A DNA stretch of 64,000 nucleotides, from the NCBI RefSeq assembly GCF_900107115.1, contig NZ_FNOS01000002.1:448640-512639 (forward strand). The letters run 5' to 3'. This DNA is from Salimicrobium album (GTDB lineage: Bacteria > Bacillota > Bacilli > Bacillales > Halobacillaceae). Below are positions 26,534 to 36,108 of the stretch, piece after piece. The notes below the pieces were generated by a model. The model was given only the letters and a program-made list of their open reading frames with translations. It was not told where the DNA came from and did no database searches. Positions within the stretch are counted from its first letter, which is position 1. The number at the start of each line of letters is the position of its first letter. The translations under genes were made by a program, and so were the position numbers.

Positions 26534-27207
26534 TCCTTGAATGAAAAGGATTTTGCTGCATATAGAAAAGGCGTATCCAGCAGTGACACGATGAACTTGA
26601 TGAAATAAGTGGTCCAGAAAATCTCAAGCCAGACGTCAAATGGATACAGACCGTAAAAGGCTATACCGCAGAATACGGCAGTGTCGAGCAGCTGGCTGAT
26701 CATCGTCGAACCGTTGTTCCGGATCCAAAGCTGACGATCTTTCGGGAAGAATCTTTTTAACAGAGCATACAGCCAGACGTCGAAATACTGGCTCACGATG
26801 TAGGCAAGGAGACTGCCGATGGCAATCTGCGGAACGATGCCGAACAGTGTTTCAAGACCGGACTGGGCAATGTCACTTTCAGCCGGTATGAACCGGAGCG
26901 AAAACTGCATCATGATAGTCATGGTGATTAGTGCGGAGAATCCGAGCCACACTGCTTTTTTTGCAGATTCTTTTCCGTATTTTTCATTCAGAATGTCTGT
27001 CGCGAGAAAAGCTGTCCCATAAATAATATTACCGAGGGTGGCAGTCAATCCGAACAATTCAACTGTCTTCACTACCTGAATATTTGCAACAACAGTAGCC
27101 ATACCGATCCATACGAACAGGCCGTATTTACCGAAAATCCGGTAGATCACCAGAAGCATACTGAAATTGACCAGGGCGAAGATAATCCATAATAGTTCAT
27201 TCGTCAT
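26530..27207 (-). CDS. ypdP: Queuosine precursor transporter (VUT family, YpdP/YhhQ)
   Basis: A 225-residue polytopic membrane protein of the YhhQ/VUT family, which imports queuosine precursors (preQ0/preQ1 or related bases). It has six or seven hydrophobic helices and the family signatures LATDILNEKYG and VSQYFDVWLYALLK. The start ATG 27207 has AGGAGG eight to ten bases upstream; the open frame continues further, but that part is the riboswitch leader. A preQ1-I aptamer sits immediately ahead of it, which supports the assignment independently. Confidence 0.93.
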   Translation of the reverse strand: MTNELLWIIFALVNFSMLLVIYRIFGKYGLFVWIGMATVVANIQVVKTVELFGLTATLGNIIYGTAFLATDILNEKYGKESAKKAVWLGFSALITMTIMMQFSLRFIPAESDIAQSGLETLFGIVPQIAIGSLLAYIVSQYFDVWLYALLKRFFPKDRQLWIRNNGSTMISQLLDTAVFCGIAFYGLYPFDVWLEIFWTTYFIKFIVSLLDTPFLYAAKSFSFKE

Positions 27208-27217
27208 AATACTTTTC

Positions 27218-27258
27218 CTCCTTAGTTTTGGTAACGCGGGAGTTTGCGAACCGCGAAA
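27218..27258 (-). promoter_or_regulatory. PreQ1-I riboswitch controlling ypdP-ypeP
   Basis: On the minus strand a CGCGG/CCGCG hairpin (27256 to about 27235) is followed by an A-rich tail ending AAAACTAAGGAGG. The loop carries GGTTC and CTCCC, as in the preQ1-I consensus. The AAACTA tail that forms the pseudoknot runs straight into the Shine-Dalgarno sequence, so ligand binding should hide the ribosome site and lower translation of the transporter. Confidence 0.82.
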
Positions 27259-27273
27259 GCCTGACAAAGTAAC

Positions 27274-27302
27274 ATTATACGCAGAACGGAGTAAGGTTGC
27301 AA
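27274..27302 (-). promoter_or_regulatory. Promoter for ypdP-ypeP
   Basis: TTGCAA (27302-27297) and TATAAT (27279-27274) on the minus strand, 17 bases apart. Transcription would start just upstream of the riboswitch. Confidence 0.75.
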
Positions 27303-27423
27303 TATATTAATAAAAGGGGAACCCTCTGAAATCAGATAAAAAAAGCCGTCTCGAACTGTCTTGTATAAACGAAGACAGACCGGGACGACTTACCAGACTC
27401 AAAAAGACAGTATAAATCCAAAC

Positions 27424-27455
27424 AAAAAAGCAACAGCTCAATGCTGTTGCTTTTG
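27424..27455 (-). terminator. Terminator after the cold-shock gene
   Basis: On the minus strand AAGCAACAGC...GCTGTTGCTT followed by TTTTTTGTTT. A second, looser hairpin (GTCTCG.../...CGGGAC) lies at 27344-27394. Confidence 0.88.
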
Positions 27456-27466
27456 GGACATTTAAT

Positions 27467-27667
27467 TTATTGTTTAACAACGTTAGCCGCTTGTGGGCCA
27501 CGGTCGCCTTCTACGATTTCGAAAGTGACTTCTTGACCTTCTTCAAGAGACTTGAAACCTTCTTCTTGGATAGCGGAGAAGTGTACGAATACGTCGTTAC
27601 CTTCCTCTACCTGAATGAAGCCATAACCTTTTTCTGCGTTAAACCATTTTACTGTACCGTTTTGCAT
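27467..27667 (-). CDS. Cold-shock protein, CspA family
   Basis: A 66-residue single-stranded nucleic-acid-binding protein. The RNP1 (KGYGFI) and RNP2 (VFVHFSAI) motifs are both present and the length is standard for a one-domain cold-shock protein, which acts as an RNA chaperone and antiterminator. The start follows AGGAGGATT. A leader of about 155 bases lies between its promoter and start, typical of cold-regulated csp genes. I cannot tell which csp paralogue (B, C or D) it corresponds to. Confidence 0.95.
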   Translation of the reverse strand: MQNGTVKWFNAEKGYGFIQVEEGNDVFVHFSAIQEEGFKSLEEGQEVTFEIVEGDRGPQAANVVKQ

Positions 27668-27830
27668 AATTAAATCCTCCTAGATCTTGCACGTAACACG
27701 TGATATTACAAATATGATGCGGAACATAACAAAACGTCCTAACAAAAGTGCGGAATACAAAAGCATAAGCACTTCTCATTAGGAGTTACCTTTGTTTTAT
27801 GATTCCAAACATCTTATTTGCTTACTTAAT

Positions 27831-27859
27831 AATATATCGTAATTATCAATATTAGTCAA
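27831..27859 (-). promoter_or_regulatory. Promoter of the cold-shock gene, with long 5' leader
   Basis: TTGACT (27859-27854) and TATATT (27836-27831) on the minus strand, spacer 17. The resulting leader of about 155 bases (to 27668) probably holds cold-responsive RNA structure. Confidence 0.7.
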
Positions 27860-27932
27860 GGAAGTGTTCGAAAAAATTTCAAATTCTTATTAAGAAATAT
27901 TATAATAGATTATATTCCGGGAGGTGACAACG

Positions 27933-28781
27933 ATGAACATCAATATTGGACTCACAGGATGGAGCGATCATCCATCTTTGTATGAAGAGTCTGTACGGTC
28001 CCATGAAAAACTGCAGGCGTATGCGTCTCATTTTCCTGTGGTGGAAGTGGACACAGCTTTCTATGCTATTCAAAAACAGACCTACTACGAAAAATGGGTG
28101 AAGGATACTCCGCGGAATTTCTCTTTTGTAATCAAAGCTTTCAGGGGGCTGACAGGACACGACCGGGAAAAAAGGTCGAAACAGGAACTTCACGAGCTGA
28201 TGGAGGCTTATAAGGAATCGATCGAACCGGTCGTGAAAGCAGGAAAACTGAATGCTTTATTATTCCAGTTCCCGCCCTGGTTCGATGTGAAGAAGGAAAA
28301 CATTCAGAAAATGAGGCAGATCAGGGAGTGGCTCAAGGACTATCCCGTAGCCATCGAATTCCGGAATCAGAGTTGGTACAGGGAAGCATACCGGGAGAGG
28401 ACGCTTTCGTTTCTGGAAGAAGAAGGATTTATCCATACGGTATGCGATGAGCCTCAGGCGGGGGAAGGATCGGTTCCGGCTGTCGTTCGGGCGACGAATA
28501 AGGATAAGACTTTAATAAGGCTGCACGGGCGCAACGTACACGGATGGGAAAAAAACGGACACAAAGACTGGAGAGCCGTCCGCTTTCTTTATAATTATAA
28601 TGAGGAAGAACTGAAAAACTGGGTCCCTTCCATCGAGAAACTTCTAAAGGAGTCGAACTCCATCACTATGCTCTTCAATAACAACTCAGGGCACGATGCC
28701 GCTGCAAATGCTAAGGAAATGATGGGGCATTTGGGAGTATCGTACGAAGGACTGAACCCGCGTCAGCTCGGTCTATTCTGA
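27933..28781 (+). CDS. DUF72 family protein (YunF-like)
   Basis: A 282-residue TIM-barrel-like DUF72 protein. It starts with IGLTGWSDHPSLY and has the internal signature YPVAIEFRNQSWY near residues 137-149 and RLHGRN further on. DUF72 enzymes have no firmly established reaction. The start ATG 27933 has GGGAGGTG upstream and a TATAAT at 27901-27906 gives a short leader. The 155 bases after it contain a CTCCCGG...CCGGGAG hairpin without a T-run. Confidence 0.85.
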   Translation: MNINIGLTGWSDHPSLYEESVRSHEKLQAYASHFPVVEVDTAFYAIQKQTYYEKWVKDTPRNFSFVIKAFRGLTGHDREKRSKQELHELMEAYKESIEPVVKAGKLNALLFQFPPWFDVKKENIQKMRQIREWLKDYPVAIEFRNQSWYREAYRERTLSFLEEEGFIHTVCDEPQAGEGSVPAVVRATNKDKTLIRLHGRNVHGWEKNGHKDWRAVRFLYNYNEEELKNWVPSIEKLLKESNSITMLFNNNSGHDAAANAKEMMGHLGVSYEGLNPRQLGLF

Positions 28782-28937
28782 GTATCGGCGGGGGAGTCGA
28801 CTCCCGGGCGGACGTCATCCGGGAGAATGATTCTAAAACCTTTCGCAAATAGTGAAAAGCCTGTATCCTTGAAGGAGGCGGGGGCGGAGAATAATGATTT
28901 CAATGTACTGCTCTATTTATGAAGGAGGCGATGAAGA

Positions 28938-29891
28938 ATGAATGAACAGGCATACCTGGATCTCTGCAGACATATATTACATAACGGTAAGGATAAAGGA
29001 GACAGGACAGGAACGGGTACACGTTCTGTATTCGGATATCAGATGAGATTCGATCTGAAGGAAGGTTTTCCACTTCTTACCACTAAAAAGGTTCCGTTTC
29101 GGCTGATCTGGAGCGAATTGCTGTGGTTTATAAAGGGGGACACCAACATAAGGTTCCTTCTCGAAAATAACAATAACATCTGGAATGAATGGGCGTTTGA
29201 AAATTGGGTGTCCAGCAGTAAGTACGACGGTCCGGACATGAGCGATTTCGGCCGGAGGCGGCTTTCCGACGAAAGTTTTGCCGAAGACTTCGAAAAAGAA
29301 ATGGACAGATTCAAGCAGAGAATTCTTGAAGACGATGATTTCGCCCGGGAATTCGGGGACCTTGGTAATGTGTACGGAAAACAGTGGAGGGCCTGGAGGA
29401 CATCGGACGGCAATGTGATCGACCAGCTGAAAGAAGTGATCCATTCCATTAAAACGAATCCTGATTCCAGGAGACATATCGTAACAGCCTGGGACCCTGA
29501 AGATGTGCCGGGAAACATGGCTCTGCCTCCCTGTCACACGATGTTCCAGTTTTACGTGCAGAATGGGGAGTTGTCCTGTCAGTTGTATCAGAGGAGCGGG
29601 GATACGTTCCTTGGCGTACCTTTCAACATTGCAAGTTACGCTCTTCTGACGCATCTGATTGCGAACGAATGCGGGCTGGAGCTTGGGGAATTCGTGCATA
29701 CTCTCGGGGATGCACACCTATACCATAATCACTTTGAACAAATAGAGAAGCAGCTGTCCAGAGATCCCGGGCCGCTCCCTGAGCTGAATATTTACGCCCC
29801 TGAAAAGTCTATATTTGATTTGTCCATCGAGGACGTGGGGATTGAAGGTTACCATCCTCACCCGGGCATCAAAGCACCTGTAGCAGTATAG
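28938..29891 (+). CDS. thyA: Thymidylate synthase (long form)
   Basis: A 317-residue ThyA that methylates dUMP to dTMP using methylene-tetrahydrofolate. The nucleophile is in [12 protein letters not shown], with DRTGTGT at the N terminus and the folate/dUMP region [17 protein letters not shown]. The length and the extra segment at about residues 85-140 match the Lactobacillus casei type rather than the shorter B. subtilis ThyB. dfrA follows after 10 bases, which recycles the dihydrofolate this reaction makes. Confidence 0.97.
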   Translation: MNEQAYLDLCRHILHNGKDKGDRTGTGTRSVFGYQMRFDLKEGFPLLTTKKVPFRLIWSELLWFIKGDTNIRFLLENNNNIWNEWAFENWVSSSKYDGPDMSDFGRRRLSDESFAEDFEKEMDRFKQRILEDDDFAREFGDLGNVYGKQWRAWRTSDGNVIDQLKEVIHSIKTNPDSRRHIVTAWDPEDVPGNMALPPCHTMFQFYVQNGELSCQLYQRSGDTFLGVPFNIASYALLTHLIANECGLELGEFVHTLGDAHLYHNHFEQIEKQLSRDPGPLPELNIYAPEKSIFDLSIEDVGIEGYHPHPGIKAPVAV

Positions 29892-29901
29892 GAGGGAAAA
29901 C

Positions 29902-30390
29902 ATGATTTCGTTTATTTTTGCAATGGATAACAACAGACTTATAGGGAAAGATAATGATCTTCCCTGGCATATTCCTAATGACTTCAAGTTCTTTAAGACG
30001 AAAACGATGCATTCTACCATTATCATGGGCAGGAAGACGTTCGAATCTCTCGACGGCCCTCTCCCGAAACGGGAACATATCATCATTACAAAAGATGAAA
30101 ACTACGAAGCAGGCGACTGCACCGTAGTCCATTCCGTGGACGAAATACGGGCTATTACTTCCGGAGATCCAGAAAAAGAATGGTTCGTGATCGGCGGGAC
30201 GGTGCTGTTCGAATCGATGCTTGAGGATGTCGACCGGATGTATGTCACGCATATCGATCATTCTTTCCAAGGGGACACCTATTTTCCGGAGATTGACTGG
30301 TCGAGGTGGGAACTTACGGACAAAGAAAAAGGAATGCGGGATGAGAAGAATCCGTACGACTATTTTTTCTGTATTTATGACAGGAAATAA
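29902..30390 (+). CDS. dfrA: Dihydrofolate reductase
   Basis: A 162-residue DHFR that reduces dihydrofolate to tetrahydrofolate with NADPH. The catalytic acidic residue region NDLPWHIPNDFKFFK, the NADPH loop MGRKTFES and the GGTVLFE motif near residue 100 are present. GGAGGG precedes the ATG. It is the second gene of a thyA-dfrA operon. No clear terminator follows before the tatA leader. Confidence 0.97.
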   Translation: MISFIFAMDNNRLIGKDNDLPWHIPNDFKFFKTKTMHSTIIMGRKTFESLDGPLPKREHIIITKDENYEAGDCTVVHSVDEIRAITSGDPEKEWFVIGGTVLFESMLEDVDRMYVTHIDHSFQGDTYFPEIDWSRWELTDKEKGMRDEKNPYDYFFCIYDRK

Positions 30391-30520
30391 TAAATCAGTA
30401 GAGACATAAAGCGATTTCCGTGATATGATGAACGAAACGAACTTATGTTCATCAGGGTTCCCGGTCAGGTTTAAAATCACACGGCTGGAACCAATATGTA
30501 TATTAAAGAGGTGAAGCCAC

Positions 30521-30703
30521 GTGGCATCTATAGGGGTACCAGGTTTAATTTTAATTTTGGTTATAGCGTTGGTTATTTTCGGACCTTCGAAACTGCCGGA
30601 GATCGGTAAAGCTTTCGGAACGACGCTGAAAGAGTTCAAGAACGCCACCGGTGATATTATGTCCGACGATTCGAAGAAATCCTCGGACAAAGAGAACAAG
30701 TAA
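30521..30703 (+). CDS. tatA: Twin-arginine translocase subunit TatA
   Basis: A 60-residue TatA: one N-terminal membrane helix (about residues 3-20), the [14 protein letters not shown] hinge and an amphipathic helix, then a charged tail. It polymerises into the pore used to export folded proteins such as the QcrA Rieske protein encoded in this window. The GTG start has GAGGTG upstream. A strong hairpin separates it from tatC, which would give more TatA than TatC. Confidence 0.95.
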   Translation: MASIGVPGLILILVIALVIFGPSKLPEIGKAFGTTLKEFKNATGDIMSDDSKKSSDKENK

Positions 30704-30711
30704 GGAGATGC

Positions 30712-30746
30712 GTAGATGTAAGGGATATCCTTACATCTACTTTTTT
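30712..30746 (+). terminator. Strong hairpin between tatA and tatC
   Basis: A perfect 12-bp stem, GTAGATGTAAGG with CCTTACATCTAC, followed by TTTTTTG. It probably attenuates tatC relative to tatA. Confidence 0.93.
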
Positions 30747-30773
30747 GTTTCATTTCGACAGGGAGGGTGAACA

Positions 30774-31508
30774 TTGGCCGATCAGGAGATGAATTATGTA
30801 GAACATTTAGGCGAGTTACGAAAAAGAATTATCCTGACGCTGGTGACGTTTATAGCATTTTTCGTCGTGGGCTTTCTTTATCATCGACCTATACAGGCTT
30901 ATTTTTTAAATGACGTATCATTCGAGCTTCATATGACGAGCCCGGGTGAAATCATATGGATCGTATTTACAATTGCATCCATTATTGCGATCGCAGCTAC
31001 GCTGCCGATGTTTTCGTTTCAGCTGTGGCTGTTTATCAGGCCGGCACTTACAAAAGTGGAGAAACGTGTATCACTCATGTACATACCCTTTATCTTTATT
31101 CTGTTTATTGCAGGGCTGGTATTCGGGTATTTTATATTCATCAAATTTATCATGCCGTTTCTTCTCGATCTGAATGACGGCATGTTCACGGAAATTTATA
31201 CAGTGGAAAGGTACTTTAAGTTTCTTTTCCGGGTCACTGTACCGTTCGCCGTGTTTTTTGAAATCCCCCTTATTCTGATGTTTCTGACGAGTCTCGGCAT
31301 AGTGAACCCCCAGTTTCTCATCAAAATCAGGAAGTATGCTTATCTCATACTTGTCATCATGGGCACGATTCTGTCTCCGCCTGACTTTATCCTGCAACTG
31401 GTGGTGGCTGTACCGCTGATTCTGCTGTATGAAATCAGTATCATCCTTTCCCGGATCGTTTTCCGGAAGCGGATGAAACGACAGCGGGAATACCTGGATG
31501 AAGATTAG
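30774..31508 (+). CDS. tatC: Twin-arginine translocase subunit TatC
   Basis: A 244-residue six-helix membrane protein that recognises twin-arginine signals. The N-terminal signature HLGELRKRI and the conserved FEIPLIL segment are visible. The TTG start at 30774 follows GGGAGGGTGA. It makes a minimal TatAC system with the upstream tatA; no tatB is expected in Bacillaceae. A terminator overlaps its stop codon. Confidence 0.96.
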   Translation: MADQEMNYVEHLGELRKRIILTLVTFIAFFVVGFLYHRPIQAYFLNDVSFELHMTSPGEIIWIVFTIASIIAIAATLPMFSFQLWLFIRPALTKVEKRVSLMYIPFIFILFIAGLVFGYFIFIKFIMPFLLDLNDGMFTEIYTVERYFKFLFRVTVPFAVFFEIPLILMFLTSLGIVNPQFLIKIRKYAYLILVIMGTILSPPDFILQLVVAVPLILLYEISIILSRIVFRKRMKRQREYLDED

Positions 31509-31537
31509 ACGCTGACCCCCGGTCGGCGTTCTTTTTT
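31508..31537 (+). terminator. Terminator after tatC
   Basis: GACGCTGACC pairs with GGTCGGCGTT, then CTTTTTTG. Confidence 0.82.
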
Positions 31538-31595
31538 GTAACGGAGGGAAAAGCATGATAAAACAGTAATACGATAGTGTGGGGAGGAATTGTAT

Positions 31596-31817
31596 ATGAA
31601 GCGTTCATTTTATCATTATATGATGAGGTTCCGGGGTGATTTAAATGAGGGACCCGAAAAGAAGCTGGCTGACTGGATGTTTCATGAGCACAGCTTTCCG
31701 AAACAGTCCGCTACCTATGATGAACTCAGTGCATATTTGGAGTATCACAGCCCTTTTCCGGGGGCGCTCGCTGCTTTTGACCATTTGTACGATTCTTATC
31801 TGGAAGAAGAAAGGTAG
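31596..31817 (+). CDS. YozE family protein (DUF1250)
   Basis: A 73-residue small helical protein of the YozE/UPF0346 family, beginning MKRSFYHYMMRFRG with the family segment FPKQSATYDELSAYLE. Its function is unknown. The ATG at 31596 has GGGGAGG eight bases upstream. It is eight bases before sbcD and may be co-transcribed with sbcD-sbcC. Confidence 0.85.
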   Translation: MKRSFYHYMMRFRGDLNEGPEKKLADWMFHEHSFPKQSATYDELSAYLEYHSPFPGALAAFDHLYDSYLEEER

Positions 31818-31825
31818 GAGAACAA

Positions 31826-32974
31826 ATGAAAATCATCCATACTGCCGACTGGCATTTAGGAAAAATCATTTACAAACAGCATCTGACCGAAGACCAGAAC
31901 GAAGTTATTCAACAGTTTCTGAAAATATGTGAAGAAGAACAGCCGGATGCCGTCATTATTGCAGGAGATCTGTACGACCGGGCCATCCCGCCTAAAGAAG
32001 CGGTGAAAGTGCTGAACGATACGCTGCTTCACCTGCGGAAGCTGAATATACCGGTTCTTATGATTTCCGGTAACCATGACAGCAGTGAACGCCTTGCGTT
32101 CGGGACGTCCCTGTTTGAACTCGGAGGAGTCCACTTGCATACGGAACTGAAAGAAAACCGGGAGCCTGTCGTACTTCTCGATGAAGAGGGTCCCGTATAT
32201 TTCCACCTGATCCCGTACATAGAACCTGCGGAAGCGCAGGCAGTTTTCAGGGAGAAGGAGATTAAGACTCACCAGGAGGCTTATGAGGCGATCGTCGAAG
32301 ACATCCGGGAGAGATTCGACATGAACGAGCGCCACGTGCTCGTAGGCCACGCTTTCATACAGGGCGGCATGGAGAGCGATTCCGAAGAGAGACTGACGAT
32401 GATGGGCGGGACTCCATATGTGGAGGCGGAACTGTTTCACGATTTCTCCTATGTGGCTCTCGGCCACCTCCACCAGCCTCAGCGCGTAGGTTCTCCGCAC
32501 ATCCGTTACAGCGGTTCTCCGTTCAAATACTCCTTCTCGGAAGTGACGCACAATAAATCACTCACTGTAGCAGATATCACACCGGGGGAGACGAGCACCC
32601 GGCAGATTCCTCTTGCCCCTGAGAAGGACCTCGAAACAGTGGAAGGCTATTTCAGCGATCTGATGAAAGGGGATGCGACTGTGAACCGCGATAATTACCT
32701 GAATATACGACTGCTTGATGACGGAGAAATACTTGACCCCGTCGGTCAGTTGAAAACGGTCTATCCAAACGTCCTTCATCTGGAACGAAAAGGAATCACC
32801 GGATCTTTCCGGGAAGAAGATATAGAAAGAGTGAGAGAGAAGCGGAACAAAGCTCCGATAGAGGTGATGAGCGAGTATTTTGAACTGGTGAAAGACGAAG
32901 AGCTCAGCGGTGAGAAACAGGAAATTCTTCAGCAGATCATCGAAGATATCAGACAGTCGGAAAGGAAGGTATAA
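31826..32974 (+). CDS. sbcD: Exonuclease SbcD (Mre11-type nuclease subunit)
   Basis: A 382-residue Mre11-family phosphoesterase. The metal-binding motifs occur in order: DWHLG (residues 8-12), GDLYDR, GNHDS, GHAFI and GHLHQ. With SbcC it opens hairpins and processes blocked DNA ends. The start has GTAGGAG upstream. Two bases separate its stop from the sbcC start, so the pair is translated together. Confidence 0.96.
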   Translation: MKIIHTADWHLGKIIYKQHLTEDQNEVIQQFLKICEEEQPDAVIIAGDLYDRAIPPKEAVKVLNDTLLHLRKLNIPVLMISGNHDSSERLAFGTSLFELGGVHLHTELKENREPVVLLDEEGPVYFHLIPYIEPAEAQAVFREKEIKTHQEAYEAIVEDIRERFDMNERHVLVGHAFIQGGMESDSEERLTMMGGTPYVEAELFHDFSYVALGHLHQPQRVGSPHIRYSGSPFKYSFSEVTHNKSLTVADITPGETSTRQIPLAPEKDLETVEGYFSDLMKGDATVNRDNYLNIRLLDDGEILDPVGQLKTVYPNVLHLERKGITGSFREEDIERVREKRNKAPIEVMSEYFELVKDEELSGEKQEILQQIIEDIRQSERKV

Positions 32975-32976
32975 GC

Positions 32977-35900
32977 ATGGAAATCATGGAGTTGACCCTG
33001 CAGGCCTTCGGACCGTATAAAAACAGGCAGACTATTTCTTTTGAGAGACTGAAACAGTATCCCATATTTCTTATCACCGGTCCGACAGGTGCAGGAAAGA
33101 CGACAATATTCGACGCCATCTGTTTTGCTCTGTACGGAAAGGCCAGCGGCAGCGACCGCGACCAGGAAACCTTACGAAGCCAGCTGTCCCGGCCCGAAGA
33201 AAAGACATTTGTCTCTTTTACATTCCGTATAAACAACAAGACGTATGCGCTTGAAAGATCCCCGAAACAGGTAGTGGCGAAACAAAGGGGAGAAGGAACG
33301 AAAGAAGAGCCGGCCAGAGCTGAACTGTATTTCGATCCGGAAGGAGAGCGTCAGCTTCTGGCTTCGAAAGTGAGGGAGGTGGATCAGCTTGTCGAGGATA
33401 TGCTCGGATTGAATTACGAGCAGTTCCGCAAGATGATGATGATTCCTCAGGGAGAGTTCCGCAAACTTATCTCCGAAAACAGCCGGGAACGGGAAGAAGT
33501 GCTGCGTAAAATTTTCGACACCAGCCTGTATATGGACGTCACGGAAAGACTTAAACAGAAGAGAGCGGGCCTGGAGGGGGAAATTAAGAAGTCGAGGGAA
33601 AAAGCGAAAGACATCGTGTCACACCTTTATTTCGATGAAGAAAAAGATCTGCCCGAAAATCCTGCTGATGCCATGTACTATATCCGGCAAGATATTGACG
33701 GGAAGAATGAGCTGATTGCCCGGATCGGGGAACGTAAAGCAGCCCGGGAAAAAGTGAAAAACGATATAGAAGAGAAGCTTAAGAAAATCGAACAGCACAA
33801 TGACCTGCTGAAAGATCGGGAAGATTACGCGAAGAGACAGGAAGAGATACAGTCTCATAAGCAGGAAATCGAGAAGAAAAAGACCATGGCCGCGAAGGGA
33901 GAAGAAGCAGATAAGCTCGAAATTTACGACAAACAGGTGAGAGTAGCCGAACATGACCTCAAGGACCTGGAGCGCCAGAGGAATGAGACGAAAGCAGATT
34001 ATGAGAAAGTGGTGCAGCAGCAGGAAAGAAAGCAGCAGGAGCGGAAAGATTTTGAGGGGAAAGAAGAAGAACGTCTGCAGCTGAAACGGAAATTGGACCG
34101 TCTCGAGGAAGACAGGGAACGGTTTCCTGAAATAAAAGACAAAGAAAAAAATGCAGACGCGAAAAAGCGAAAGAAAGAAGAGCTGAGGAAAGAACTTCAA
34201 CAACAAAAGGAAGATGGCACACGCTGCAGGCAGAAGGAGAAAGCCCTTTCGGACAGTCTGGTGCAATTTCAGGGTATAGATCAGAAGTACTTCGACTGGA
34301 AAGGGAAGACCGACCGGCAGGAATACGAAAAAGAAAAACTGAACCGGATGTATGGCCTCGCGGCAAAATGGGCGGAAGAGCAGAAGGAACGGGAAAGACA
34401 TGAAGCCTTTTTCCGGGAGAAAAGAGAGGAAAGGATCAATAAAGAAAAAGAATGGACACGTTTGACTTCCTCGCAGAAAGAACACCAGGCTTATCTTCTG
34501 ATGCTTGAACTCGCCCCCGGCGACTCCTGTCCGGTGTGCGGCTCCGATCATCACCCGTCGCCTGCGCGTCCGGAAGAGGCTGTGGATAAAGAGGAGATAG
34601 AAGCAGCGGAAGAAGCCGTGAAGCAGTTGAAAAAACAGGAAGAGCAGCTGCAGGAGAAGGTGTTCCGGGTAAAAGCGGATGAAGAATCGAAGAAGCAGGA
34701 ACTGGAAGCGAACGGTTATGAAGTGGAAGCAACACCGGCGGATGATGTCGCCGGAAACCTGGAAGAACAGATCAAAGAAGTGAACCGCAGCCTGCACACG
34801 TTGCAGACAGAAACAGAGAAGCTTGATGCGGAAAGAAAAGAAAGGGATGAGACGGAACGCACGCACAGAGAAGTCCAGAGATCGCTGGAAGAGAAAAGGG
34901 AGCGATACGAAACTCTGAAAGCTCAGTATGATGCCGTACAAAAAGAGATTTACGAGGTGGAAGCAGAACTGAAAGAATTTTATCGTTCCCTGTCTCAGTT
35001 CGGAAATGTCGAGGAACTGACGACTGATACGCTGGAGCGGATATATGAAGACATCAGCGCCCGGCACGAGAAAATGACGGAAGAGAAGCAGCGGATCGAT
35101 GATGAACTGTCCCGTCTTGCCGAAAAACGCAGCGGCCTTGAGGGGACATTGAAACAGCATAGAGAGACGTATGAGAAAGCGGAAAAAACAGTAAGAGCCA
35201 ACGAAGAAGAGTTTAGACAAATGTTTGAAAAGACTTCCTTTTCAAGTCTGGAAGACTACAAAGAGAGTAAAATAACTCCCGGTGAAGTGGAAGCTGCAAA
35301 AAAAGAAATCCAGGACTATGAAAACAGAAAAAAATTCATCGAAAGCCGTCTGAAAGAACTCGACGAAAAAATCGGTGAAGAAACAGCGTATATCCCCACC
35401 GACTCCCTCGCACAGGAAATACAGGAGATTACGGAGGAAATGAACAACATTCAGGAAAGACTCACTCAGAAGGGTTATGAAAGAAAGCACAATGAGAAAT
35501 CCCTGCGGGAACTTAATGACCTCCTGAAGGAGCAGGGGACGAACGAGCAGTTGTTCTATGAGGTGGGAGACCTTGCCCGTGTTACGAACGGAGACAATTC
35601 GCTCCGGCTTTCTCTCGAGAGATATGTACTCGCTTCGTATCTCGATGAAATCCTGCTTCAGGCGAATCAGCGGCTCCAGGTGATGACCGACTACCGCTAT
35701 CAGTTGAAACGGAGCGAAGAAATCGCCAAAAGGGGAGCTCAAAGCGGACTGGACCTTGAAGTGATGGATCAGTACACGGGACTCGAAAGATCGGTACGTA
35801 CCCTGTCCGGAGGCGAAGGGTTCAAAGCCGCTTTAAGTCTTGCTCTCGGTATGGCGGATGTCGTCCAGTCCCATGCCGGAGGTGTACAGTTGAATACGCT

Positions 35901-36096
35901 GTTCATCGACGAAGGTTTCGGGACTCTCGATGATATTTCCCTGCAGCAGGCGATCGAATGTCTAAAATCACTGCAGGACGGGAATCGTCTGTTAGGAATC
36001 ATTTCACACGTCCCGCAGCTGAAAGAGGAAATACCCGTACAGATGCAGGTCAATGCTACGGGCAGCGGGTCCAGTGTCACGATCAAATATAGCTGA
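32977..36096 (+). CDS. sbcC: Exonuclease SbcC (Rad50-type ATPase subunit)
   Basis: A 1039-residue SMC-like ATPase. Walker A GPTGAGKTTIFD is near residues 36-47, long coiled coils run about 180-480 and 540-880, and the zinc hook CPVCG lies midway near residue 513. The signature LSGGEGFKAALSLAL and Walker B TLFIDEGFGTLD close the second ATPase half. It works with SbcD and forms a rod joined at the zinc hook. The size is standard. Confidence 0.96.
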   Translation: MEIMELTLQAFGPYKNRQTISFERLKQYPIFLITGPTGAGKTTIFDAICFALYGKASGSDRDQETLRSQLSRPEEKTFVSFTFRINNKTYALERSPKQVVAKQRGEGTKEEPARAELYFDPEGERQLLASKVREVDQLVEDMLGLNYEQFRKMMMIPQGEFRKLISENSREREEVLRKIFDTSLYMDVTERLKQKRAGLEGEIKKSREKAKDIVSHLYFDEEKDLPENPADAMYYIRQDIDGKNELIARIGERKAAREKVKNDIEEKLKKIEQHNDLLKDREDYAKRQEEIQSHKQEIEKKKTMAAKGEEADKLEIYDKQVRVAEHDLKDLERQRNETKADYEKVVQQQERKQQERKDFEGKEEERLQLKRKLDRLEEDRERFPEIKDKEKNADAKKRKKEELRKELQQQKEDGTRCRQKEKALSDSLVQFQGIDQKYFDWKGKTDRQEYEKEKLNRMYGLAAKWAEEQKERERHEAFFREKREERINKEKEWTRLTSSQKEHQAYLLMLELAPGDSCPVCGSDHHPSPARPEEAVDKEEIEAAEEAVKQLKKQEEQLQEKVFRVKADEESKKQELEANGYEVEATPADDVAGNLEEQIKEVNRSLHTLQTETEKLDAERKERDETERTHREVQRSLEEKRERYETLKAQYDAVQKEIYEVEAELKEFYRSLSQFGNVEELTTDTLERIYEDISARHEKMTEEKQRIDDELSRLAEKRSGLEGTLKQHRETYEKAEKTVRANEEEFRQMFEKTSFSSLEDYKESKITPGEVEAAKKEIQDYENRKKFIESRLKELDEKIGEETAYIPTDSLAQEIQEITEEMNNIQERLTQKGYERKHNEKSLRELNDLLKEQGTNEQLFYEVGDLARVTNGDNSLRLSLERYVLASYLDEILLQANQRLQVMTDYRYQLKRSEEIAKRGAQSGLDLEVMDQYTGLERSVRTLSGGEGFKAALSLALGMADVVQSHAGGVQLNTLFIDEGFGTLDDISLQQAIECLKSLQDGNRLLGIISHVPQLKEEIPVQMQVNATGSGSSVTIKYS

Positions 36097-36108
36097 GGAG
36101 GAATTCAT

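Noticed and set aside
27470..27673. Plus-strand frame antisense to the cold-shock gene
   Set aside because: Its product lacks any family likeness, while the minus strand gives a full cold-shock protein with promoter and terminator.
28787..28830. Hairpin after the DUF72 gene as a terminator
   Set aside because: The CTCCCGG/CCGGGAG stem is not followed by a T-run, so I did not list it as a terminator.
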